A DNA stretch of 64,000 nt from positions 207,872-271,871 of the forward strand of contig NZ_JAWQLY010000005.1 of NCBI RefSeq assembly GCF_033446685.1, written 5' to 3'. The translations under genes were made by a program, and so were the position numbers. The notes beneath the pieces are model-generated. The model was not told the origin of the DNA, did not search any database, and was given only the letters and a program-made list of their open reading frames with translations. Below are positions 54,704-63,923 of the stretch, in pieces. The stretch is from Modicisalibacter sp033446685. GTDB lineage: Bacteria; Pseudomonadota; Gammaproteobacteria; Pseudomonadales; Halomonadaceae. The number at the start of each line of letters is the position of its first letter. Within the stretch, counting starts at the first letter, position 1.

Positions 54704-54805
54704 GTGTCCCGATCCCCCCGCCCCCGCAACACCCGCCTGCGCAACAACCTGTTCTTCGCCACGGTGATCGCCGCGCTGATCGTCGGCTTTTGGCTGATTC
54801 GCTAG
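54704..54805 (+). CDS. Small single-span membrane protein, 33 residues
   Basis: A short ORF starting with GTG and preceded by AGGAG at good spacing. The first 14 residues are strongly basic (SRSPRPRNTRLRNN), and they are followed by one hydrophobic segment (about residues 15-32) ending in Arg, giving an N-in topology by the positive-inside rule. It ends 15 bp before the AEC transporter on the same strand, so the two may be co-transcribed. I do not recognise a family. Confidence 0.6.
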   Translation: MSRSPRPRNTRLRNNLFFATVIAALIVGFWLIR

Positions 54806-54820
54806 GGGATACCGGCTGCC

Positions 54821-55768
54821 ATGAACCTGCTGGATGTCTTCCTTCATACCCTGAACGTCACGCTGCCCGTCTTCGCGATGGTCTTTCTGGGCATTCTCTT
54901 GAAGCGCATCGGCTGGATCGACGCGCACTTCATCACCACCGCCTCGATGCTGGTCTTCCGGGCGACCATGCCCACGCTGATCTTCCTGAGCATCGTCCGC
55001 GCCGATCTGGACGTCGCCCTGCAGCCCGCACTGATCGGTTATTTCCTGGGGTTCTCCGCGCTCAGCTTCTTCCTCGTCTGGGGCTGGGCGCAGTGGCGCT
55101 GTCCATTCGAGGATCGCGGCGTCTTCGCCCAGGGCGCGTTTCGAGGCAACTGCGGGATCGTCGGGCTGGCGTTGGCCGCCAGTCAGTATGGCGACTACGG
55201 ATTGTCGCTCGGCGGGATCATGGTCGGCGGGATCATCATCATCTATAACGTGCTGTCGGCGGCGGTACTGGCCTACCACAGCGCCAGCGCCAAATCCGGA
55301 ATGCTGTCGATAATCCGCCACGTCGCCAAGAATCCCCTGATCCTCAGCGTGCTGCTGGCCATTCCCTTCGCCTACTTCGCGATCGACTTGCCCGAGTGGG
55401 TGATGGCGTCGGGCAACTACTTCGGCGCCATGTCGTTGCCGCTGGCGCTGGTCTGCATCGGCGGCACGCTGTCGTTCAAGTCGGTCAAGCGCAGCAGCAA
55501 GCTGGCCCTCGACGCCAGCCTGTGGAAGATCGTCTGGCTGCCGATGCTCGGCGTGCTCGGCGGCTTCGCGCTGGGCTTTCGCGGCGCGGAACTCGGCATC
55601 CTGTTCCTGTTCCTCGGCAGTCCCGGCGCCGCCGCCAGCTTCATCATGACCCGGGCGGTCAACGGCAACGCCCAGCTGTCCGCCAACATCATCGTGATCA
55701 CCACCTTCGCCTCGCTGTTCACGATCAGCGCGGGCGTGTTCATCCTCACTGCGCTCGGCTTGATCTGA
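54821..55768 (+). CDS. AEC family transporter
   Basis: A 315-residue inner-membrane protein with ten hydrophobic segments, of the auxin efflux carrier (AEC) family. FRATMPTLIFLSIVRADL, FRGNCGIVGLALA and the C-terminal GSPGAAASFIM block are typical. Bacterial members move malonate, malate or other small acids; substrate here is unknown. A hairpin lies 29 bp downstream. Confidence 0.9.
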   Translation: MNLLDVFLHTLNVTLPVFAMVFLGILLKRIGWIDAHFITTASMLVFRATMPTLIFLSIVRADLDVALQPALIGYFLGFSALSFFLVWGWAQWRCPFEDRGVFAQGAFRGNCGIVGLALAASQYGDYGLSLGGIMVGGIIIIYNVLSAAVLAYHSASAKSGMLSIIRHVAKNPLILSVLLAIPFAYFAIDLPEWVMASGNYFGAMSLPLALVCIGGTLSFKSVKRSSKLALDASLWKIVWLPMLGVLGGFALGFRGAELGILFLFLGSPGAAASFIMTRAVNGNAQLSANIIVITTFASLFTISAGVFILTALGLI

Positions 55769-55796
55769 CGCCCGCTTTCTCCAATGCCCCATCCCG

Positions 55797-55828
55797 TTCA
55801 TGTAACGACCGACACGTCGTTGCATGAA
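55797..55828. terminator. Hairpin between AEC transporter and gntR
   Basis: Arms TTCATGTAACGAC and GTCGTTGCATGAA (one mismatch in 13) enclose a 6-base loop. There is no T-run, so it is either a weak terminator or part of the gntR control region. Confidence 0.5.
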
Positions 55829-55859
55829 TGGCATGTCGACGAATCGACCGCCTGCCTTG

Positions 55860-55872
55860 TATCGAATCGATA
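55860..55872. promoter_or_regulatory. Candidate GntR operator
   Basis: TATCGAATCGATA is a perfect 6+1+6 palindrome 110 bp upstream of the gntR start, in the same 213-bp gap as the 55797 hairpin. It could be the autoregulatory site of the uronate regulator. Confidence 0.4.
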
Positions 55873-55981
55873 GGACCGAGCCTTCGGCCATGCCGCTGCA
55901 TGCCTGACTAAAGTCGCATCGCGACATTCATAGCCATTCTACCATACTAGCCTACAAGACAAGCTTCGGGCCGATGCACCC

Positions 55982-56722
55982 ATGACCACTTCACTACATG
56001 CGCTCTGGGAAGAAACCTCGCAGGACGTCAATGTTCGCCAGCGCCTCTACCAGGCACTGCGCCAGGCGATCATCCGCATGGTGCTGGCCCCCGGGCGGGC
56101 GTTATCCGAAAAGGAGATTGCCGACGCCTTCGAGGTGAGCCGGCAGCCGGTACGCGAGGCGTTTATCCGTCTTTCCGAGTCGGGGCTCCTGGAAGTACGC
56201 CCACAGCGGGGAACCTACGTGGTGCGCATCTCGGAGGGGGCGGTCATGGAGGCGCGCTTCGTCAGGGAAGCCGTCGAGGTCGCCGTCGCCAAGTCCGCCG
56301 CCGCAAACGGCTTGAACGAGAGCGTGCTCGGCGAACTCAACGAACTGATCGAGCGGCAGCGTCGCTGTGCCGCGCCGCAGGATTACAGCCGTTTCTTTCA
56401 GCTCGACGAGGCCTTTCATAGGGCCCTATCGCTGGGCGCGGGTCACACCTCGGCCTGGCGCGTCACCGAAGAGGTCAAGGCCCAGTTGGATCGGGTGCGC
56501 TATTTGAGCATTCCCGAGTCGACACCCATCCCCAAGCTCGTCGATCAGCATCAGATGATCGTCGATGCGATCACCCGGCAAGACCCCGACGCCGCAGAAC
56601 AGGCCATGTGCACCCATCAGCGTGAAATCCTGCACTCCCTGCCTGAGCTGATGCGGCGATTTCCCGCGATGTTCGATGCCTCGGCCACACCGCGTACGAC
56701 ACGCAAGCACGAAACGGCATGA
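55982..56722 (+). CDS. GntR/FadR-family regulator of uronate operon
   Basis: A 246-residue regulator with an N-terminal winged helix (about 15-80, EKEIADAFEVSRQPVREAFIRLSESGLLEV) and a C-terminal FCD effector domain whose DEAFHRALS and later His residues fit metal binding. It leads the TRAP-uxaC-manD-uxuB cluster, so it is probably a repressor relieved by a hexuronate or its catabolite, as UxuR/ExuR are in E. coli. Effector identity is inferred from context only. Confidence 0.88.
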   Translation: MTTSLHALWEETSQDVNVRQRLYQALRQAIIRMVLAPGRALSEKEIADAFEVSRQPVREAFIRLSESGLLEVRPQRGTYVVRISEGAVMEARFVREAVEVAVAKSAAANGLNESVLGELNELIERQRRCAAPQDYSRFFQLDEAFHRALSLGAGHTSAWRVTEEVKAQLDRVRYLSIPESTPIPKLVDQHQMIVDAITRQDPDAAEQAMCTHQREILHSLPELMRRFPAMFDASATPRTTRKHETA

Positions 56723-56801
56723 CGCCGAGCTCGAACGCAAGGGGGCTCGTAGCAAGAGGTCCCTCATTCAAACAAGCACAACATGCATGTCAGGAGAAAT
56801 C

Positions 56802-57767
56802 ATGAAAGCACGCCTAGCCATACCCACCCTCGCCGTCGCACTTGCCAGTGGCCTGGCTCATGCCGATTACGAGCTGAACCTGTCCTCGGCCCTGAGCACG
56901 CAAGACCCCATCGTTCAGGCCATGCAAGACGCCAAGCAATCGATCGAGAAGCGCACCGATGGAGAACTGACGCTCAACGTCTTCCCCAACAGCCAGTTGG
57001 GCTCCGACGAAGACGTCGTCGAACAGATCCGCAGCGGCGCCAACATCGCCATCCTCATCGATGCCGGGCGCCTCTCGGAATACCAGCCGGAGCTGGGCAT
57101 TCTCAGTGCGCCCTACCTGGTGGAAGACTATACCCAGTACGATGCCATTACCCAGTCCGACCTCTACAACCAATGGGTCGAAAGCCTCGCCGACAACAGC
57201 GGCCTGCGGCTGATGAATTACAACTGGTTCCAGGGCGCTCGCGAGATGCTGACCAAGGAGCCCGTCGAGAAACCCGAAGACCTGCAAGGCGTACGAATCC
57301 GCACCATCAACTCGCCGGTGTGGCTCAAGACCATCGAGGCCATGGGCGCCACCCCGACACCGCTGCCCTGGTCGGAGGTCTATTCCGCGTTGCAGCTGGG
57401 CTCGATCGATGGCGCCGAGGCGCAACTGACTGCGGCAGATGGCCAGCGCCTGCAGGAAGTCATCAACAATGTCGCCCTGACCCACCATATCCAGCTGATG
57501 AGCGGCATCGTGACCTCGGATCAGTGGTACCAGTCCCTGCCCGAGAACCTGCGCAGCATTCTCGACGAGGAACTCAAGAAGGCCGGCGCCGAGGCCAGCC
57601 AGGCGACCGTGGCGGCGCTGGACGAGACGCGCAAGCACATGGAAGAAGATGGCGTCACCTTCACCGAAGTGGATACCGAGCTGTTTCGCCAACGCGTCGA
57701 CAGCGTCTACAAGGAGCTCGGCTACGACAAGTACCGCGACCAACTGGTTAACGGCACCTCCGACTGA
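56802..57767 (+). CDS. TRAP transporter substrate-binding protein, DctP type
   Basis: A 321-residue periplasmic protein with signal peptide MKARLAIPTLAVALASGLAHA. The conserved ligand-carboxylate Arg lies in LQGVRIRTINSPVW, and LPWSEVYSALQLGSIDGAE is the DctP family block. The ATG has AGGAGA 6 bases upstream. It begins a DctP-DctQ-DctM set placed directly before uronate catabolic genes, so a hexuronate such as glucuronate is the likely ligand. Confidence 0.93.
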   Translation: MKARLAIPTLAVALASGLAHADYELNLSSALSTQDPIVQAMQDAKQSIEKRTDGELTLNVFPNSQLGSDEDVVEQIRSGANIAILIDAGRLSEYQPELGILSAPYLVEDYTQYDAITQSDLYNQWVESLADNSGLRLMNYNWFQGAREMLTKEPVEKPEDLQGVRIRTINSPVWLKTIEAMGATPTPLPWSEVYSALQLGSIDGAEAQLTAADGQRLQEVINNVALTHHIQLMSGIVTSDQWYQSLPENLRSILDEELKKAGAEASQATVAALDETRKHMEEDGVTFTEVDTELFRQRVDSVYKELGYDKYRDQLVNGTSD

Positions 57768-57857
57768 TAGCCAGTCACGCCAATGCCAGGCCGGCCCGTG
57801 CCGGCCTGCGCGCTTTCCGGCCTAGACAGCCCTGTGCAAACGCTGCGAGGAACCGAT

Positions 57858-58349
57858 ATGTGGCGCTGGTTCGACAAGCTCGAAGATATCCTGGCCATCG
57901 TGCTGCTAGGGTGTACCTCACTCACGATTCTGGCGAGTTCCACCATGCGTGCGATCGGTCATCCGTTCGCCGGCGGTGCCGAACTGGCCCAGTTCTTCTT
58001 CATCTGGACCGCCGTGTTCGGGGCCGACATCATGTTGCGCCGCGGCGGCCAGGTGCGCATCGATGCCCTGGTCGTGCACATGTCCGCCGGGGTATTGCGG
58101 GTCATCACCGCGGCCATTCTGGCGATGATGCTGGCATTTCTCGCGATGCTGGCGTGGTACGGGCTGCCGCTCGCTCTGTCCAACTGGCAGCGTCCGTTGG
58201 GCTTTGCCGGGTTGAGCTACGGCTACGTCACCCTGGCCCTTCCGGTGGGCGCCGCCCTCATGTTCATTTCCCTGATCCGGCGCGTTCTTGCCAAGGGCAT
58301 CGTGCATAGCCTGGATCCCGACGACGATGTCGTGGAGGAAACGCTATGA
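57858..58349 (+). CDS. TRAP transporter small membrane subunit, DctQ type
   Basis: A 163-residue inner-membrane protein with four hydrophobic segments; FFFIWTAVFGADIMLRRGGQ, with the charged RRGG turn, is the DctQ signature. The ATG follows GAGGA. Its stop overlaps the DctM start as ATGA, so the two membrane subunits are made in step. Confidence 0.92.
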   Translation: MWRWFDKLEDILAIVLLGCTSLTILASSTMRAIGHPFAGGAELAQFFFIWTAVFGADIMLRRGGQVRIDALVVHMSAGVLRVITAAILAMMLAFLAMLAWYGLPLALSNWQRPLGFAGLSYGYVTLALPVGAALMFISLIRRVLAKGIVHSLDPDDDVVEETL

Positions 58350-59635
58350 TCACCGCCCTGTTGCTGGTGTTCGGCCTGCTGTTGATGGCCGTCGGCATGC
58401 CCGTGGCCTTCGCGATCGGCATCGCCGGCTTTCTCTACTTCCTGCTGCCGGGAACGTTTCTTCCCGTCGGTATCGGCCCGCAGCGCATCGTCTCCGCCAC
58501 GCAGTCGTTCCCCCTGTTGGCCGTTCCGCTGTTCATCTTCATCGGTCATCTGATGAACGCCAGCGGCATCACGCCTCGCCTGCTGCGACTCTCGACCCTG
58601 CTGGCAGGCTGGATGAGCGGCGGCCTGGCCCAGGCCAGCCTGGTGCTCAGCACGCTGATGGGCGGGGTTTCGGGCTCGGCCGTGGCGGACGCCGCCATGC
58701 AGTCGCGCGTGCTGGGCAAGGGCATGGTCGGCGAAGGCTATTCGCCCGGTTTCGCCGGGGCCGTGCTTTCCATCGGCGGGCTGATTACCGCCACCATCCC
58801 ACCCAGCATCGGCCTGATCCTCTATGGCTACCTGGGCGAGGTCTCGATCGGCCGCCTGTTCATCGCGGGCATCGTGCCGGGCGTGCTGCTGATGGTGGCG
58901 CTGATGATCACCACCTGGCTGGTCTCCCGCCGGCGGGGCTATACCCCGGTCCGCGATAGCCTGCCCAAGTTCGCTGAAGTGGCCAGCGCCACCCGCAGCA
59001 GCATCTGGGCCCTGCTATTCCCGCTGTGGCTGTTGGTGGGCATCCGCTATGGCCTGTTCACGCCCTCCGAGGCCGGCGCCTTCGCCGTGGTCTACGCCCT
59101 CGTCGTGGGCTGCTTCATCCACCGCGAAATGGGCGTGCGGGAAATCATCGAGGCCATGCGTGCCAGCGTACGGGACATCGGCATGATCATGCTGATCATC
59201 ATGTTCTCGGGAATCATCGGCTATGTGGTCTCCTTCGAGCGCGTGCCACAGACCATCGCCGAACTCACGCTGGGCGTATTCTCGAGCCAGACCGCCCTGC
59301 TGCTGACCCTGGCGGTGCTGCTGGTGTTCCTCGGCATGCTGCTCGAGGCGACTGTGGTGGTCATGCTGCTGGCCCCGATCCTGGTGCCGGTCATCAAGGC
59401 CGCCGGGATCGATCCCGTGCACTTCGGGCTGTTGATGATGACGCTGGTGACCTTCGGCGGCATGACCCCGCCGGTGGGGATCTCCATGTACACGGTGTGC
59501 GGCATCCTGCGTTGCCCCTTCACGGACTACAGCCGCGAACTCGTGCCCTTTGCCATTGCCGTCTTCGCCGTGGTGCTTGGCATCATCTTCTTTCCCAACA
59601 TCGTGCTCTTCCTGCCCAACATGCTCATGGGCTAG
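58346..59635 (+). CDS. TRAP transporter large membrane subunit, DctM type
   Basis: A 429-residue permease with about twelve membrane segments. GGVSGSAVADAAMQS and ATIPPSIGLILYG are characteristic of DctM, as is the MTPPVGISMYTVCGI segment near the C-terminus. It uses a sodium gradient, which suits a halophile. Overlaps dctQ by 4 bases and precedes uxaC by 24 bp. Confidence 0.95.
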   Translation: MITALLLVFGLLLMAVGMPVAFAIGIAGFLYFLLPGTFLPVGIGPQRIVSATQSFPLLAVPLFIFIGHLMNASGITPRLLRLSTLLAGWMSGGLAQASLVLSTLMGGVSGSAVADAAMQSRVLGKGMVGEGYSPGFAGAVLSIGGLITATIPPSIGLILYGYLGEVSIGRLFIAGIVPGVLLMVALMITTWLVSRRRGYTPVRDSLPKFAEVASATRSSIWALLFPLWLLVGIRYGLFTPSEAGAFAVVYALVVGCFIHREMGVREIIEAMRASVRDIGMIMLIIMFSGIIGYVVSFERVPQTIAELTLGVFSSQTALLLTLAVLLVFLGMLLEATVVVMLLAPILVPVIKAAGIDPVHFGLLMMTLVTFGGMTPPVGISMYTVCGILRCPFTDYSRELVPFAIAVFAVVLGIIFFPNIVLFLPNMLMG

Positions 59636-59659
59636 GTAAGCCATTCAAGGGTGAGTAAC

Positions 59660-61081
59660 ATGACTTTCAACGACAAGATCGACTTCATGGGCCCCGATTT
59701 CCTGCTGGAAACCGAGTCCGCCCGGCGCCTTTACCACGACCATGCCGCGCAAATGCCGATCTGCGATTACCACTCGCACCTGAGTCCTGATGAAATCGCC
59801 GACAACCGCCGCTTCGACAACCTCACCGAACTGTGGCTGCAGGGCGATCACTACAAGTGGCGGGCCATGCGCTTCGCCGGCATCGACGAGCGCCGCATCA
59901 CCGGCGATGCCGACGCCCGCGAACGTTTCCAGGCCTGGGCCGAAACCGTGCCCGACTGCCTCGGCAATCCGCTCTACCACTGGACCCATCTGGAACTGCG
60001 CTTTCCGCTGGGTATCGAGAATACGCTGCTCTCGCCGGCCACCGCCGAGGAGATCTGGTCGTTGTCGCGCCAGCGCCTGGCGGAACCCGAACTTCATGCC
60101 CAGGGGATTCTGGACAGCTTTCAGGTGCGCACCGTGTGCACCACCGACGACCCGTGCGACAGCCTCGACGCCCACCGCCGGCACGCCGGAAGCGACTCGC
60201 GACTCGCTCTGTTGCCGACGTTCCGCCCCGATGCCGCGCTCAAGATCGAGCAGGAGGGCTACGCCGATTACCTGAACGAGCTGGAAGCGGCCAGTGGCGT
60301 GGCCATACGGCGTTACGACGACCTGCTCGCGGCGCTGCACCAGCGCCTCGACTACTTTGCCGCCAACGGCTGCTGCCTGTCGGATCACAGCCTCGAGAAG
60401 CCGGCTTTCGTCGATCCCCCATCGAGTGCCGAGCTCGATCGCATTCTCGATCGGCGTCGCAGGGGCGAGCCCCTCAGCGAGGAAGAGTACACCGGCTTCA
60501 CCACGGCGCTGCTGCTATGGCTGGGCCGTCAATACGCCGAGCGCGGCTGGGTCATGCAGCTGCATCTGGGGGCGGCGCGTAGCGTCAGCCGGCGCGGCCT
60601 GGCCGAGATCGGTCCCAATAGCGGCTTCGACGCCATCGGCGACGTCGTCTATGGCGAGCCGCTGGCGAGGATTCTCGATGCGCTGGATCGGGACCGCGCC
60701 CTGCCGCGCACCGTGCTCTACAACCTCAACCCGCGCGACAACGAGATGCTCGCTAGCCTGGTCGGCAGCTTCCAGGGCGACGGCATTCCCGGCAAGGTGC
60801 AGTTCGGCGCCGCCTGGTGGTTCAACGATCAGCGCGACGGCATCGAGCGCCAGTTGACCACGCAGATGCAGTACGGGCTATTGCGCCATTTCGTCGGCAT
60901 GCTCACCGACTCGCGCAGCCTGCTGTCGTTCTCCCGTCACGACTATTTCCGACGCATCTTCTGCAACATGCTCGGCCAGCAGATCGCACGCGGCGAGCTG
61001 CCCAACGACATCGACCGCATCGGCCACCTGGTACGCAGCGTGTGCTACGACAATGTCCAGCGTTACCTTTTCGAGCGTTGA
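59660..61081 (+). CDS. uxaC: Uronate isomerase
   Basis: A 473-residue isomerase converting D-glucuronate to D-fructuronate, and D-galacturonate to tagaturonate. The N-terminal metal motif is CDYHSHLSP, with HWTHLELRFPLGI and the late MQLHLGAARSVS block. Length matches E. coli UxaC (470). I start at the ATG at 59660, since an in-frame GTG nine bases upstream abuts the AAGG site. It follows dctM in the operon. Confidence 0.96.
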   Translation: MTFNDKIDFMGPDFLLETESARRLYHDHAAQMPICDYHSHLSPDEIADNRRFDNLTELWLQGDHYKWRAMRFAGIDERRITGDADARERFQAWAETVPDCLGNPLYHWTHLELRFPLGIENTLLSPATAEEIWSLSRQRLAEPELHAQGILDSFQVRTVCTTDDPCDSLDAHRRHAGSDSRLALLPTFRPDAALKIEQEGYADYLNELEAASGVAIRRYDDLLAALHQRLDYFAANGCCLSDHSLEKPAFVDPPSSAELDRILDRRRRGEPLSEEEYTGFTTALLLWLGRQYAERGWVMQLHLGAARSVSRRGLAEIGPNSGFDAIGDVVYGEPLARILDALDRDRALPRTVLYNLNPRDNEMLASLVGSFQGDGIPGKVQFGAAWWFNDQRDGIERQLTTQMQYGLLRHFVGMLTDSRSLLSFSRHDYFRRIFCNMLGQQIARGELPNDIDRIGHLVRSVCYDNVQRYLFER

Positions 61082-61120
61082 ACGACGCGCCTCACTTCGT
61101 TTCACAGCAAGGGATCCGTC

Positions 61121-62332
61121 ATGAAAATCAGTGATGCCTATCTCATCGTCACCTCCCCCGGGCGCAACTTCGTCACGCTGAAGATCGTTACCGAATCGGG
61201 CGTTTACGGCATCGGCGACGCCACGCTCAACGGCCGCGAAATGGCCGTGGTCGCCTATCTCGAGGAGCATGTCGTGCCGGCGCTGATCGGCCGCGATGCC
61301 GGCCGCATCGAGGACCTCTGGCAATACCTCTATCGTGGCGCCTACTGGCGTCGCGGTCCGGTGACCATGGCGGCCATCGGCGCCGTGGACATGGCCTTGT
61401 GGGACATCAAGGCCAAGGCGGCCGGCATGCCGCTCTATCAGCTGCTGGGCGGCAAGAGCCGCGAGCGGGTGATGACCTATGCCCACTGCACCGGCAAGGA
61501 CATCGATGCCTGCCTGGACGAGGTCGACAAGCACCTCAAGCTCGGTTATCGCGCCGTCAGGGTCCAGACCGGGGTGCCCGGCATCGCCACCACCTACGGT
61601 GTCGCCAAGCGCGAAGGTGAACGCTACGAGCCGGCCGACTCGGAGTTGCCCGCGGAGCACGTATGGAGCACCGAGAAGTACCTCAACCACGTGCCCAGGC
61701 TGTTCGCCGCAGTCCGTGAGCGCTTCGGCGACGACATCCACGTGCTGCACGACGTCCACCACCGCCTGACCCCCATCGAGGCTGCACGCCTCGGCAAGAT
61801 GGTCGAGCCCTATCATCTGTTCTGGCTGGAGGATTGCGTGCCGGCCGAGAACCAGCAGAGCCTCAAGCTGATCCGCGAGCACACCACCACGCCGCTGGCC
61901 ATCGGCGAGGTCTTCAACTCGATCCACGATTACCGCGAGCTGATCGAGAATCAATGGATCGACTATATCCGCACTCCGCTCACCCACGGCGGCGGGATTA
62001 CCCATCTGCGCCGGATCGCCGATCTGGCGGCGCTCTACCACATTCGCACCGGCTTTCACGGGCCCACCGACCTGTCGCCGGTGTGCCTGGGCGCCGCGGT
62101 TCATTTCGACACCTGGGTGCCCAACTTCGGCATTCAGGAACACATGCCGCACGAAGCGATCACCGACCAGGTCTTCCCCCACGACTACCGTTTCGAGGAC
62201 GGCCACTTCATAGTCGGCGAAACGCCGGGACACGGCGTCAACATCGATGAAGAGCTGGCCAAACAGTATCCCTACAAGCGCGCCAGCCTGCCGGTCAACC
62301 GGCTGGAAGACGGCACGCTCTGGCATTGGTAG
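61121..62332 (+). CDS. manD: D-mannonate dehydratase, enolase superfamily
   Basis: A 403-residue ManD/RspA-type enzyme that dehydrates D-mannonate to 2-keto-3-deoxygluconate. Metal ligands fit the Asp in LHDVHHRLTP, the Glu in LEDCVPAENQ and the Glu in AIGEVFNSIHDY; the catalytic Arg lies in GYRAVRVQ. Homologues from Chromohalobacter have been shown to act on mannonate. Placed between uxaC and uxuB it takes the place of UxuA, an unrelated fold. Lower-activity paralogues exist, but the context favours the true dehydratase. Confidence 0.94.
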   Translation: MKISDAYLIVTSPGRNFVTLKIVTESGVYGIGDATLNGREMAVVAYLEEHVVPALIGRDAGRIEDLWQYLYRGAYWRRGPVTMAAIGAVDMALWDIKAKAAGMPLYQLLGGKSRERVMTYAHCTGKDIDACLDEVDKHLKLGYRAVRVQTGVPGIATTYGVAKREGERYEPADSELPAEHVWSTEKYLNHVPRLFAAVRERFGDDIHVLHDVHHRLTPIEAARLGKMVEPYHLFWLEDCVPAENQQSLKLIREHTTTPLAIGEVFNSIHDYRELIENQWIDYIRTPLTHGGGITHLRRIADLAALYHIRTGFHGPTDLSPVCLGAAVHFDTWVPNFGIQEHMPHEAITDQVFPHDYRFEDGHFIVGETPGHGVNIDEELAKQYPYKRASLPVNRLEDGTLWHW

Positions 62333-62343
62333 GAGGCGACACG

Positions 62344-63807
62344 ATGACCCAAGTGACAACGCTGGCCAGCGACTATGCCGCTGCCCCGGTCGGCATCGTG
62401 CATATCGGCCTGGGCGCGTTCCACCGCGCCCATCAGGCGGTTTTCGTCGAGCGCAACCTGGCCCGCCACGGCGGCGGTGAGTGGGGTATCGCCAGCGCCA
62501 ACATCCGCTCCAACCAGCGCCTGGTCGATCTGCTGCGCGACCGGAACCAGCGCTACCACGTCGCTGAATACACCGACAGCCGCACGCTGACCGTGCGCGA
62601 GATCGGCGCCATTCGCGAGGCGTTGTACGCCGGTGGGCACGGCGCCGATCGCGAGACGCTGCTCGCCAGGATGAGCGATCCCAAGGTGCGCATCGTCACC
62701 CTGACCGTCACCGAGAAAGGCTACTACCTGAGCCCCGCCGAGGGCACGCTGATGGTCGGCGATCCCGCCATCGCCCACGATATCGCCCAGCCGCACGCTC
62801 CCCGGACGGCACCGGGCCTGCTAGTCGAGGCACTGGCCCGGCGCCAGGCGGCGGGCGTTGCACCGTTTACGGTGCTGTGCTGCGACAACATGCCGGACAA
62901 CGGCAACCGCACCCGCCAGGCGGTCGTCGAGCTGGCTCGCGAACGGGATCCGGCGCTTGCCGACTGGATCGCCGAGTCGGTCGCCTTCCCCTGCAGCATG
63001 GTGGATCGCATCGTGCCGGCCATGACCGAGGCCGACTTCGCGCGTCTGCGCGAGCTGGGCGTGGACGATCCCGCCGCGGTGATCTGCGAAGCCTTCGCGC
63101 AATGGGTCGTCGAGGACGACTTCCCGCAGGGCCGTCCCGACTGGGAGCACGAAGGCGTCGAGATGGTCGCCGACGTCGCGCCCTTCGAGACCATGAAGCT
63201 GCGCATGCTCAACGGCAGCCATTCGTTGCTGGCCTACCTGGGCGCGCTGGATGGCGTCGAGACGGTCTTCGATGCCGTCAGCCGTACCGACTTCTCGGCC
63301 CTGCTCAGGCACTACATGCGTCAGGAAGCGGCAGCGACGCTGGCCATGCCCGAAGGCACCGATCTGAAGGCCTATGCGGACAGCCTGTTGGCGCGCTTCG
63401 GCAACGACAGCCTGCGTCATCGCCTGCACCAGATCGCCATGGACGGCTCGCAGAAGATCCCGCAGCGCTGGCTCCAGGGGGCGCAGATTCGGCTCGAGGC
63501 GGACGGCGACATCGCCTGCACGGCGCTGGGCGTCGCGGCGTGGATCCGCTATACCGCGGGCAGCGACCTCCACGGCCATCGTCACGCGGTCGACGACCCA
63601 CTGGCCGGCACCTTCGCCGCGCTGCATGACCGTCATGGCGACTCGCAGGAGAGCCTGGTCGGCGCCTTCCTGGCCGAGGAAGCGGTGTTCCCGCCCGCGC
63701 TGGCCAGCGACGCACGCTTCTCCCAGGCGGTGCTGGCGGCCTACCGCTCGCTGCAGGCGCAGGGTGTCACCGCCACCTTGGCCGCGCTGAACGACGGACA
63801 GGATTGA
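62344..63807 (+). CDS. uxuB: D-fructuronate reductase
   Basis: A 487-residue NAD-dependent long-chain mannitol-dehydrogenase-family enzyme reducing fructuronate to mannonate. The N-terminal VHIGLGAFHRAHQAVF is the nucleotide-binding site and FETMKLRMLNGSHSLLAYLG contains the catalytic K-x4-N-x2-H. Length equals E. coli UxuB (486). The ATG has AGGAGG. A mannitol dehydrogenase is the alternative, made unlikely by uxaC and manD in the same operon. Confidence 0.93.
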   Translation: MTQVTTLASDYAAAPVGIVHIGLGAFHRAHQAVFVERNLARHGGGEWGIASANIRSNQRLVDLLRDRNQRYHVAEYTDSRTLTVREIGAIREALYAGGHGADRETLLARMSDPKVRIVTLTVTEKGYYLSPAEGTLMVGDPAIAHDIAQPHAPRTAPGLLVEALARRQAAGVAPFTVLCCDNMPDNGNRTRQAVVELARERDPALADWIAESVAFPCSMVDRIVPAMTEADFARLRELGVDDPAAVICEAFAQWVVEDDFPQGRPDWEHEGVEMVADVAPFETMKLRMLNGSHSLLAYLGALDGVETVFDAVSRTDFSALLRHYMRQEAAATLAMPEGTDLKAYADSLLARFGNDSLRHRLHQIAMDGSQKIPQRWLQGAQIRLEADGDIACTALGVAAWIRYTAGSDLHGHRHAVDDPLAGTFAALHDRHGDSQESLVGAFLAEEAVFPPALASDARFSQAVLAAYRSLQAQGVTATLAALNDGQD

Positions 63808-63866
63808 GCGAGCCAAGGCTCCGCATCAGTGGCGCTGTGCGGCGGGCACGCTTAAAGACAAGGCCA

Positions 63867-63895
63867 CGAAAAAGGGCGACCCTCGGGTCGCCCTT
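63867..63895 (-). terminator. Terminator of right-edge minus-strand gene
   Basis: An 11-bp inverted repeat (AAGGGCGACCC and its complement) is followed on the minus strand by TTTTT. It lies 28 bp after the stop of the partial gene and may also stop uxuB transcription from the other side. Confidence 0.85.
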
Positions 63896-63923
63896 CTCGC
63901 GTGGCGGTCATGGCTCGCGCCAT

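Noticed and set aside
60878..62359. 493-codon minus-strand open frame
   Set aside because: It lies opposite uxaC and manD, both clearly identified, and has no ribosome site or recognisable domain.
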